Positions 11,338 to 21,973 of a DNA stretch of 64,000 bases are shown piece after piece. Each line of letters opens with the position of its first letter. Position 1 is the first letter of the stretch. The DNA is taken from contig CM063258.1 in the NCBI GenBank assembly GCA_032158295.1, positions 9,752,583 to 9,816,582 of the forward strand. The letters run 5' to 3'. Under the pieces are notes generated by a model that worked only from the letters and a program-made list of their open reading frames with translations, did not search any database and was not told the origin of the DNA. The stretch is from Pycnopodia helianthoides. Its lineage: Eukaryota > Echinodermata > Asteroidea > Forcipulatida > Asteriidae. The position numbers were made by a program, and so were the translations under genes.

Positions 11338-14232
11338 CAAGACACACCCCAGTTAGAGTTAAAAGACTTTATTCAGTCTTATCTTGGCCAAATACAAAGT
11401 TATCCTGCCAATGAAAGTGCCATTAACGACTAAACGTTAAAAAATAAGGTTCAAAGCTCTATATATGATGTAAGAACTGAGTAGTTTTATTGGTAACAAC
11501 TGAGACTTCCAGGCCTGTATTCTGTAGCACTCTTGCCCTGTGGTTTTTGGTGTCGAAAGGAAATAGTAACAAACACAACTTCTTTTTGTATTCACTATTA
11601 ACCCTCTTGCTGTCTGACCATTCAATACCATTCACTGTAGTTTTGAACGATAGATAAACTATGCCAGCCTGCAATATGATACCATGAGGGAATGCATGTA
11701 CACAGTAGTGCCACCGTACACAACCTTGGCAGTCGAATGGTTTCAATTGGTTGGTCAACTCAATGGAAAATGTTGCCAAGAGTCACTGAGAGTAGGAGGG
11801 TTAAAGGACAATTTAGCAAGAGATAATCAAAACATGAATACTGTCTACAAGTATAAGTTGTACATTAATTTACAATGTAGGTCATAGATTGATAACTACT
11901 CCAAAAAGAATGACCATCCAAACTTACTTGGTGAGAAGCACTGCAGCTGTTGATGGTATAAACTGGTTTCCATTCAAAGTAATATGGTTTGGATAATTTT
12001 TCACCCCAAAACATTTTAATCTGAGATATGATTGGATTGATCGTTGTTCTTATAAAAATACAATGACAGTTTTTGTGCTGTTTTCTCAACAAGTAGACAC
12101 AGTATCCAGCTGAAACTTTCACATGTGACTTTGATGGTATCTTTCTAGCTTTGCCTATAAATCAGCATTACATTTTCAAAAACCAATCTATGACCCTACC
12201 TTTAAAGATTAATTATTAAATTTGTAAAGACCTGAATTTTTTTATGTTACATTTATCACACAAAACCTTAAATATGAAGATCATTCATTGTATTGTTAAT
12301 CGCCCTGAGGTATTTTTTGGTGGGGAAAAAAAAGAAGAAAAGTTAAATAGATCAGATCAATAGACCCCTTGCATAGGCTGCCATCACATAAGGTCAAATA
12401 ATGGACATGTGCACATGTGTACACGCCTAACTGGTTCCCTGTCTTATCTGTAAGGATACATGTATGTCTTATCCGTAAGGATAAAGACAGGCACCATTCT
12501 TACAAACCATGGTTTAATTGGATAGACATGTGCACACGCAACACACATACATGTAACCACAGTCTAATACAATCCACGGTATGCAAAAAATGAGTAAAAA
12601 TACACATCTGGCAGGTAAGGGAAAAAGCAGGCTCTTTTATCACCCTGCTACAATCTTTGCCAGGTTCCCTGAATACCAAGTGGCAAAAATAGTTCAAATT
12701 CTCATTACAACAAAGATTGGCAGACTATTTTTCCTTCCTTCCACACCTCAAAGTGTGACTAACATTCAGGCTAGTACGCACCGCGCACAACTCTCGACAA
12801 ATGATCTTCCTTTGACCTCAGGTGAGGGCGCCGTTTGAGCATCTGACATCATTATGCAAGGGATCTATTCGGACACATGTACAATGTGTATCTTAATAAT
12901 TATGCAAAGAAATTTATGTTTAGTATGAACTCTTCTTTTTTTAAAACAAAGCACACATTTAGCACCGTTTATGATGCTTGTAAACTATTAAATAAGAAGC
13001 ACTGCAGCATGGGAAGTATTAACTGTTTATAATTTGATTATTTAAAATAAATTGCCACTGGTTTTTCACCTTCAATGCAAATAGGAGACTTTTAGACATG
13101 CTGAATAATTTACCATTACTTACACTATTCTGGAATTGCACACACTTTTGAGAGCAGTGGATGTTACCCAGTAAGTCTGCAGCTAATTAGCAGTGAGACA
13201 GCAGTGCTTGTAGCTCAACATTTTCACTGGACCAGAAATGTTTTCACAAGAACAGAATCAAAATGAGAAAAATTTACACAGTTTAACATTTAAAATGTTT
13301 TGTTTTGGGTGTTTTTTTTGTTTTTTGAACAAGCACTAAAAGAAGGTTTATCTCATTTGTGGTATTAAATATATATTTATCGGACTCAAGTCAATATTTG
13401 AACATAAATTATTTTCGTTCAAAACATTAGACACTAAGGCATTATTATTCAGTTTAAAAAAACACGAGCGAGCTTGACTTGTCCGGTCCGAGTTTACTGG
13501 CCTGGCACTGAAATCACTGGCCTCGGGCCTGGGGTCCAGTGTAAGTTTTGAGCCCTCCCTCGTGTTCTACATGCTAGGGTTAGGATTTGGATAAGGAAAA
13601 TACATCCGGTTGTCGGAAAATAGGGGTGTAATCGCCTTCAGTCCAACAGAATAAAAAAAAACACACGATTGGATTTTGGAGGGTTATTTGTGATTATAAC
13701 TAATGCATTTTTGAGCCAGATAGCTTCACAACTTATCTCCTGCTTTGATTCAGCAAAAATCTAAAACAGCCCTTTATTTACACCGCATTTTTCACACACA
13801 ATTTTCTTGAATTTACACTTAACACTGGAAATCAATAGGAAGAAGTTGTCCCACAATGTTCACAGCTTAGAAAGGGTCTCAAACCTTTGGTGCCTTCATG
13901 AGCAACATCTAATTTGAACAGTTTTCCTGATTATGTACTGAAAAGTGTTCATACCTAGACCAGGTAATTGAATCTTTGTTCATTGAGCTGCAAATGTTCC
14001 TTAAAGGGGCTGTGTCATCATGATTAAAGCAGAACATTTATATAGTTTTAAATATTACCAGTGTTTTGCAGAACAAGTTGATGCATTAAAATTCCCCTGT
14101 ACAAAATGTAGAAGCTGCTGCCATTTGCTGTCATCGTGCACTTTGTCTTCGGTGGGATTTGCTGATTTAGAAAGCGGAGGCATGCAAGCTGTGAATGTTG
14201 TTGCAATGGTGGGCGGGGCTTAATGGATCAGT
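11338..14232. other. Spacer between the crotonase relic and the zinc-finger gene
   Basis: No coding exon was recognised. It contains the dispersed repeat at about 12362-12870. A segment at about 13200-13310 is repeated near 63480-63570 (CAAAATGAGAAAAA and ACAGTTTAACATTT in the same order). A TTTATT near 13772 would serve as AATAAA for the minus-strand zinc-finger mRNA. Confidence 0.4.
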
Positions 14233-16364
14233 CTATTGAAAGGGCGTCCAGTCCATCCAATCAGGGATGACGGTATTTCCGGTGTTATTACTGCCAAGTG
14301 TTTCGCCATCAACCGCCACGTGCCACTTGGCGTGGTTATTCAGAGCTTTTTTCCGGCTGAACGCTAAACCGCACTCTTTGCAGCAATACGGCTTTTCACC
14401 CGTGTGAATTCGTTCATGGAGTTTAAGGTCATACTTCCGGAGGAACGTTTTCCCACATATTTGACAGGTACTTCGTTTCTTGACCGATTCTTCGAGCTGG
14501 TCACCGTCTTCTCTTACTGATTCCTTGAAACTGAAAGTGTTGGGCTTTCCGAGTGAGTCACCATTAGCGTTTGAAGAAGTCACTCCGTTCCTCTTTTTTA
14601 GTTCATTCTTTTCTTTCAGAGTTTCATGAATCAGCATGGTGCTCTTATACTTGAAAGCTTTCCCACAACAGCGACAGAAGAATTGCCCCTCACTAAAGCA
14701 TATTTTACTGGCTATATGGTGTTTCAGGTTGGCCGCTCTTACAAAAGATTTCCCACAACTATAACAAGCGTGAAGAGTTTTTTCGGGCTTGTTCTTTTCC
14801 CATGGATTTGCTTCACGATCTTTGTTTCTGGGCTCACTGGTCATGAGGACTGTCTGTCCCACTTGCTTCATGTTAACCGCACTGACGACTTCACGTTCAC
14901 CAACTGCACATTGCCCAGAATTGTTTAAGCCTTGCAGAACTGCCACACCTGTCTGGTTTTGACAGTGTTGACGGTGCTCTTCAAGTTCTTCTATGGAATG
15001 AAATTCTTGCTCACAGGGACGACAAATAAAGAGAGCCTGTCCCAATGAGATGCCATTAAGTTGGCCATTGTTATGTTCAATATTATCTTCATTTCTCTCA
15101 TCAAAGTTTGTGAAAATTACACAATCGGGTTCTCTTTTGACAATAGTGGGCTCAACTGTCACTTCCTTTCCTTGATTCACAATATCCTCTGGATTGTTTC
15201 CACTTCGAGACTGTAGGCGCTCCTCAAGAATCGAAAATGTTGGAAAAATGTTTCCACTTCGATGGAGTACTTCATGACTGTTAGGAACACATTGTGTGAG
15301 TTCGTGTTTGTCACGATTTTCCTTAAAATTGTTGACAATGGTGGATTCCGGTTCTCTTTTGGCATAAAGAGGCTCAACAAAAAGTTGTTCACACTGATTG
15401 ACGGAATCCACAGAACTATCAATGCTGGGAGAATCTTGGTAATCACACAAATTGACAATGAAGGAATACTGTTTTCATTACTGCAACCCTGACTCTCATG
15501 ACTGTTGTGAGCTGTGAACCCGTTTGCTTCATTGTCCTCACTAAAGTCATTGAAAACAAACAATCCAGGTTCTGTTTTAACACTAACGGGTTCGACTGTA
15601 ATTGTCTCATCGGCATCCTCGGGATTGTTAATGCTGCGGGGATCTTGGAGTCCATCAAGAGTAGATGCAGGAAAGGAGTTTTCACTTATACGGAGATCTT
15701 GTCCACCATGAAGACGACAACCCTGACTCTTGTGATGCACAAGCGCTGTGACTTTGTTGAATTCTTCTCCGCATGATTTACAAATAAACGATGGTTTTCT
15801 GATGGAAGTGCCTTGAATGTTGATACCGTTATTATCTGAACGGTTACTCGGATGGTCCTTCGAAGTATCGAGAGCCTTAGAGTTCAACTTTTTTTTCCCG
15901 ACCATGAAAATATCGCCTGGGTTGACACTTTTGCTTTGAAGATAACCACAGTGTCCACATTGATTGGTGCTCCCGGGCGATACATACTTGGGCAGCAATC
16001 CAATTTGGATGAAATCATTTCCACAACTGGTGCATTGGTACTGCTTTTCATTAATATGCGTTAAGAAATGGCTGAGACACCTGTCCTTCCGCTGGAAACT
16101 CTGCCTGCACAGATCGCACATGTAGATGTGATTCGCTGTATATGCCCACCTTGAACCGACTGAATCGTCACAGCTTTCATGCAACAACTTGTAATGTTTC
16201 TTCAAGTGTTTTTTCTTTGAAAACGCCGTACCACACACGAGACAAGTAAAAGGACATTTTCCTTTAAATGAGCAGCTGTGATGATTGAGGTCGTCAAGGT
16301 TGGAGAAGGCTGCAGTACATAATCCACAGCCAAACGGCTTCCTAACAAATTCCTGTTCATCCAT
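14233..16364 (-). CDS. C2H2 zinc-finger protein with triplicated SUMO-motif module; one frameshift
   Basis: This is probably a nuclear DNA-binding regulator. A single exon runs from ATG at 16364 to TAG at 14235-14233 and is open except for a frame change near 15444-15449. The span of 2132 nt is two over a multiple of three; removing one CA from CACACA restores 709 residues. N-terminal fingers include FTCLVCGTAFSKKKHLKKHY, YMCDLCRQSF and FICKSCGEEF. C-terminal fingers include FICRPCEQEF, HACYSCGKSF, FFCRCCGKAF, STCQICGKTF and, after the TGEKP linker, YCCKECGLAFSRKKALNNH. Between them are three diverged copies of a module of about 70 residues (unit 1 about 15700-15480, unit 2 about 15480-15260, unit 3 about 15260-15060). 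These carry VEPVSVKTEP, VEPLYAKREP and VEPTIVKREP, each followed by a V/IxNF/NDF-like acidic stretch. The family is echinoderm-type ZNF; no specific orthologue is recognised. Confidence 0.85.
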
Positions 16365-16822
16365 GCTTTGAATGGAAATAATAAGTCACAGTTCTGGGGG
16401 GTTTGTTTCCTTTTTTAATTTCTATTTTTTTAAATGCTTTTGAACAGCCTTTCCACTACATGCACCCTGAGATTGTTACTTTAACAGCAGATCTACAAAG
16501 ATCAATAACCATGAATCTTGAAGTATGTCCTCGGGTGCCGAAGGCAGGCTGCAATCTGGTGATGAATGATTGACATCCACTCAAAGGTTTTTAAACCAGG
16601 GAAGGTGTTGAAGATATTTGGCTTGTTCTCTGAAAGAAAGACATTGAAACAGTAATGTTATTAAAAATGATGTCTAAATTTTCAAACCGTCCTTTCTCTA
16701 TGTTCAAACACAACATTTTAGAGGCTAAAACTGTGGGCAATGGGATGACACTTGACAGCTTTTGTTTGAATTCCTTCATCCATGAAAGTTTGACACAAAC
16801 ATTTCAAGGTCAAGGATGACAA

Positions 16823-16884
16823 TAGTTGCGATAATTGTAAGTTATGTAACCCTCCATCCTCCCGGTTTACGATTATCGCAACTA
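16823..16884. mobile_element. Minimal TAGTTGCGATAAT inverted-repeat element
   Basis: A 62-bp unit starts TAGTTGCGATAATTGTAA and ends TTTACGATTATCGCAACTA, so it is little more than its two inverted termini. A longer relative is at 47002-47294 and a half copy ends at about 10855. The outer TA on both sides of every copy suggests a TA target, as in Tc1/mariner-like MITEs. Confidence 0.6.
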
Positions 16885-18303
16885 GGATGACAACACCTGG
16901 CTTGGCAATTGTTATGACCACTGGTCTAAAGTAACTTAGCTATAATATTATTTAGGAAACACATAATTCATTGTAATCAGAAAATCCTGAAATTCAAATA
17001 GGCCTGTAAAAAAATCGCATTGGAAACCACAGTATTGCTATTGGCAGGCACTTGATTTTGAATTGATACTCATGTACGTATGTAGTCATACTCATGGTGG
17101 TACGTTTTAGTGTTAGGAAGTGAGTGGTGGTGAACTGGTTGCCGTTTTTAAACAATCCGGCCGAATGGACCGGGGGGATCTGGGACCGACCAGCTCCACC
17201 ATGTCCATGGACCGACCACCTCCATCATGTCCATGGACCGACCATAACGGACGAAGGAAAGTTACCTGGCTCTAATGCCTAGTGTACTATCTATACAAAA
17301 TAGTAAATACTGCCACTGTGCATGGAGGTAATTCCGGCCGGGTGGACTATATATACATGTAGATAGTTGATCCGTGTTTTAAAAAGAGGTTTGTTTCTTT
17401 ATTGATGGTGGAAAAGCAAGGATGCATAATAATATATGTCAAACAAGGTATGCCTTCCTTTTGATCTGAAAATCTCACCTGCAGTGGGATGCATTCTGTG
17501 TTAAAAGTGTTATGGTTACGATCGAGTCAACTCCGGTCACCTTTTGTGATAAGTGTTTGCAGAATGGATTTTCAATGCAAGGATTTGGCAAACAGCGCCC
17601 TCTTTAGGACTTTCATTTGCAGCAGGAGTAGAGGGGGCTGGGAGGTGGGGACATGGGGGGGGGGTAATATTAATATTCATTCAGAAATATCCCGTGATTA
17701 CCAGTTTGTTCTAATTAATACAATTCTGGAATTGTTACATCTTTGGTTATTTACACCTAATAACATTATTTGCAAAAGTTCATAATTATGGGGGGGGGGG
17801 GTAAAGCACAGCTACTTACTTATTTTATGAACACCCAGAAAGTGTATTAAAATAAAGTGCATTTCATTTTGGAAATACATCGTTACCATAAATTCTGACG
17901 ATGTATAGTTTCAATTCTTCCACCAGAATTAAACTATATCAGATCAGGGCTGGAATTACACGGAGGCCATGGACTCTGTTGCCCTGTCTTGGCCTTGGTG
18001 CCCCTTTAAACGTTTCCCATAGACTTACAGATTTTCAGTGGAAGTGCCCTCTCCAAAACGAAATTCCTGGCCTGTCAGATTGCCAATGTGAAGACTACTT
18101 CCCATGCAGAGCCACAATGAAACAAGAAGCTGTAAATTATTTTGAGATGTACTTTATTTGTAACCAATAATACTTTTTTATGCTCAGCATGTTGAAAAAT
18201 GAAATTCCAAACAAAAAATGAAGTTCCAAACAGAAAGACAAATTTAGATACTGTTAATAACGACACAATTCCTTTATTTAATCACATTTTTGGTTTGTTT
18301 ATT

Positions 18304-18505
18304 AAAGGCAAGGTGTACTTTCGGTAATTACTCCACAAGTTAATGTCCTTAAAAAAAAACTTACTTAGTATAAAACATTGTTAGAAAAAACGCCCTTTGA
18401 AGTAATGTAGTTTTGAATTTGACAATTTGAATGCATACGTTGGAATACAACAAGTGAGGATACTGGTCTTTGACACTTACCAAAAGTATAACCTGCCTTT
18501 ACATT
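18304..18505. mobile_element. TTAA-type MITE, family D
   Basis: The left end TTAAAGGCAAGGTGTACTTT and the right end, reverse complement of TATAACCTGCCTTTAC, are diverged inverted repeats of about 25 bp. The design matches the other TTAA-flanked families in the window. One TTAA has decayed. Confidence 0.5.
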
Positions 18506-19358
18506 ACCTACATTTTGGCGATTGCCAAAATTCACAACTTTAATTTCTGTCTTTCCTTGTGTGGGAAAATGTCTAGTATCTAACACTTCAAGAAAAGGTT
18601 AATAACAAATCCGAGTGTATTTTTAAAATATTCTTTACAAGTACATTCCAGGGAAATTCATTAAAAAGGTTTAATCTCTAATCATACGATTCTAAAGGCC
18701 ATGTCACACAGGGCAATTTTTTTCAGGCAACTTGGAGACACCAGGAACACTTCGGCAGCACACAGACAGTATTCTAGCTTTATAACTCACTGTCCCCCAA
18801 ACAGAAAACTGAAATGTGAATGAATGTTCTTCTTGGAGATTGCCTGGAACAGTTGTTGCCTGTAAACTGTCCCATGTGACATGGCCTAAATGGTTTTCCT
18901 TGACTTAAACAGTGAAACATTTAAGGAATAGGTAAATTCTCTCTGATTCTGCTTTTTCTAACAAGACAACAATAAAAGTCTAGCCCTATGTAGGCCTGAT
19001 ACTTCATTCTAGTAACTTGTAACGGAAAGGCAGCTTTCCTACTGTGGGTATTCATTAGGCATGTCTATGAATAAGGGGTCATGTAAATTTCTACTGGAAC
19101 ATTAGAAGGGCACCAAGGCGTGGAGGCATGGGCATGGAGGCGACTGAATCCATTGCCTCCATGAAGTATCTGGCCTGTCCATTCATAGTGCAGTGGTGTC
19201 ATTTATACTAGCGAACAGAGCACACTGTGATCAAATCGATGAACATCATTGGCTCTCAGCTCACACGTAGATTAAATGCTGGGCATATAACACTCTCGGA
19301 AGATTCCAGACTTCAATTATGGTGGAAACTGCAAGGCGCCTACTATTTACTAAGAAAG

Positions 19359-19520
19359 CAGGCCTGGAATTTCCCCTTTGAAAGGGAAGGCCACTTTCAT
19401 TTATCAAAGTGCACTTCCATTGGAAAATCTTCAAGTCTATGGGAAACTTTTGAAGGGGCACCAAGGCCAATACCAGGGGCAACAGAGGCCATCCATGGCC
19501 TCCGTGTAATTTGAGGCCTG
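19359..19520. mobile_element. MITE of the CAGGCCTGGAATT family
   Basis: This copy has both ends (CAGGCCTGGAATTTCCCC and GTAATTTGAGGCCTG) and the internal landmarks seen at 3751-3908, including GGGGCACCAAGGCCAA and GAGGCCAT. Confidence 0.7.
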
Positions 19521-19930
19521 AGAAAGCCTACTTCGAGTAATGGTCATTTTAACAGTGTTTCTGCAGCCTTCATGAAGCCACCTACACATGTATCAATGGA
19601 GCATTGTCATTTCTGCAGTAGTACATCATGTGTGAAGATAAAAATACACATCTCTGATGACGAAGAATTGTTATGAGTTCAGATTGGAGATTTTCCCTCT
19701 GGTACTACAATCACAGAGATGGGGCAGGGGGAGGGGGAGGAGGTTGAGTGGTATTTTTCATTCATTTTCGTTGAAGTGTCCAGACTGAACCATTCAAAAT
19801 GGATAGCGCCAAACATGTCTGTGTGTTTGTGTCCAGTCTTCAAAGTTATTCTCAGAGATCTCCCACACACTGTTTTCAACTTTCAAAAAAGTGCTCCGAC
19901 TCCATCAAATGTTAAAGGGTGCCTCATGGT

Positions 19931-20242
19931 TCATTCTCCTCCTCGAAGTTCCCCGATGCGACTCGAGGTTGAAGGCGCCGGTCGTGGGTCAAAACCAATC
20001 CGCTGCTGGATCCTCTGTTGTCTGGCTTTGGAATCTATGTCCTTTGTGCTTCCGAGTAAACTGGCCTGGGTTTCCCACTGCGTAGTGGCCGATGTAACGT
20101 CACTTTGAATTTCGACCCCTTGCATGTCTGCGGAGCCCTGTTGTTTTTCCCTCCTTTGCTGTTCGAGTTCTTTCTTGAAATTGTCAAACTCTGAGATGTC
20201 ATCGATTTTGAGAGCAATTCGTGTTGGACCTCTTCTGATCAT
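19931..20242 (-). CDS. CDC26: CDC26, anaphase-promoting complex subunit
   Basis: CDC26 is a small subunit of the APC/C ubiquitin ligase; its N-terminal segment packs inside the TPR superhelix of APC6/CDC16 and stabilises it. One coding exon from ATG at 20242 to the stop at 19931 gives 103 residues (human 85). It begins MIRRGPTRIALKIDDISEF, which mirrors the MLRRKPTRLELKLDDIEEF start of human CDC26, then a charged helix (KKELEQQRREKQQ). A C-terminal block KARQQRIQQRIGFDPRPAP parallels the conserved RIGYKPQPKP region. A longer reading frame upstream starts only at TTG, and a TTTTCATAG acceptor at 20276 suggests a separate leader exon, so ATG 20242 is the start. The gene is divergent from PRPF4, 1.7 kb away. 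Confidence 0.92.
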   Translation of the reverse strand: MIRRGPTRIALKIDDISEFDNFKKELEQQRREKQQGSADMQGVEIQSDVTSATTQWETQASLLGSTKDIDSKARQQRIQQRIGFDPRPAPSTSSRIGELRGGE

Positions 20243-21973
20243 TTTTATAAGAATAGTGTGATCTTGAATTTCCAACTATGAAAAGAGTTTAGGACCAAGG
20301 AAGGTATTTAGTTCTGAATAGACTCTAGAGCAGTCGACAGACAGATGGACGTCTTCACTTGAAAAATTGCATTGATCATGAAACAGCAGTTTACACTGCG
20401 CGCGCTGCAACGTCCCCACAACAGATTGACTGACAGAGTTCAACTCAATGGGAAAAAATCGTGGTCGATCATCGATGAGTACGAGAATGATCCATTTCCG
20501 AAAACATTTTTATTTTTGAAATCTCAAATATTCAATACTTTTAAACGTTTGCAGCATAATTTAAATAACATTATTTTATTTTATAATTCTTGTTTAATTT
20601 TTATTAAATTTTTAACTTTTTTTACAAAAAATGTATATAAAAAAAAAAAGTAGCCAACACTTTGAGTGAAGCAGGATATGAGTAAAACATGGCGCTCCCC
20701 ATGAATGCTTAACATGTTTTCGAAACGTTTCTGAGTTTTCAATCCCATTTCAGTATTTCTCGTAAGTATAACTCTATAATAATATATATGAGTACTATTT
20801 GTGCACTCCTTATTGTCATAACTATTTAGGTCGGTCTCTCTTTCATGTCTTTCAAATTTAATAATTCATGTCTTTCTCAATCTCACACACCAGAGTGCAT
20901 AAAAATATAAGTTTTTAGTACATGTATTGTTAGCTGCACGCTGCTGTGCTGTGGTCTTACTATTCTAAATACTGTCATACACCCCAAAAACTACACCCAC
21001 CAAAACACGCTATAAATTAACAGACATGACTGTGACAGAAGTGGTATAGCTAGGTCCTAAGTAAGAGTAGGACCCTTTCATCTGGTCAAAACGACATTTA
21101 ACTTAAAAGTTAAAACAGGAGGTTAGACAGCATCGAAATTCGACAGCGCGAACCATACCATATTACGCTAAGGGGCAATAATATTACGCAATAAACCAAT
21201 AGAGCTAAGAGATAAATTTTTTCATGTAAAAAAAACCCAAAATTTTCACAAAAGAAATGTAACCTCAAATCAATGTATATTCTCCTTTAGCCCCTACTTT
21301 ACAGTTCTATGCTTCTTTTGTTGATTTAAAATGTATATTGGAGGTGTTGACGGTACCGTTGGTGTTGATGGTGGTGAGTTGACGGTATTCAGTAGGACCC
21401 TGCTGCTGAGCTGGGCATTCGCTCGGTCCCACCACCCCCCACACCCAGAGCACCTGAGGCCTTTTATTTCAGGGTGCACCCCACAACTAAATAAACTCGC
21501 ATATAATATATGTATCATACAGTGGGTCTAGAAAATCCACTATGCAAAAATAAATTGCAAAAATCGGTAACAAATATGGCTGCTTCCACACATTATCAAT
21601 GATATGCTGTTGACCACCATGACAACCAACGGTTATTGTTTGTATACATGTACATGGATTGGAAGTGGCTGCTTGCATGTATATAAATAAAAACTGTTGG
21701 TTATCGTGGACCAGCGTTGTGGGCAGCACACACTTGATTACCAGCATACGGCGTACATTTGTTGGAGAGACCAAACTGGTATGATAAACCAAAGCTGCAA
21801 GGCTCTATTCTAAGGAAGGATTTGAACCTCAGTCCACAAGGATAAAGGCAGGAAAAGGACACCACAAAGCCAACCTACACCCCAAAGCCTGTTATTTATA
21901 CTTATAAGTTGCAGGATATTAACAGATTTCATTTCTATTTGTCCTAGTTTAATTTCTATCTCAAGCTCGAAGA
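20243..21973. promoter_or_regulatory. Divergent CDC26/PRPF4 intergenic region
   Basis: The 1.73-kb gap between the two start codons should hold a shared bidirectional promoter and both leader exons. A likely PRPF4 leader exon ends at 20761 (TTTCTC followed by GTAAGTATA) and splices to 21948 (GTCCTAG). A CpG-rich patch GCGCGCGCTGCAACG lies at about 20398-20414. AT-rich low-complexity sequence occupies 20510-20650. Promoter position is inferred from the gene arrangement. Confidence 0.5.

Larger units (their letters stand above)
16365..19930. other. Spacer upstream of the zinc-finger gene and downstream of CDC26
   Basis: It is mostly repeats: a 62-bp TA-flanked inverted repeat (16823-16884), a short GGACCGACCA/TCCATGG tandem (about 17185-17250), poly-G runs (about 17656 and 17791), a partial CAGGCCTGGAATT MITE (about 17946-18080), a TTAA-type MITE (about 18304-18505) and a full CAGGCCTGGAATT MITE (19359-19520). 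No coding exon was recognised; CDC26 3' UTR should lie at the right end. Confidence 0.5.

Noticed and set aside
20372..20653. A 93-codon open frame in the CDC26/PRPF4 promoter gap
   Set aside because: The latter half is AT-rich low-complexity sequence giving F/I/N/K runs; no family match.
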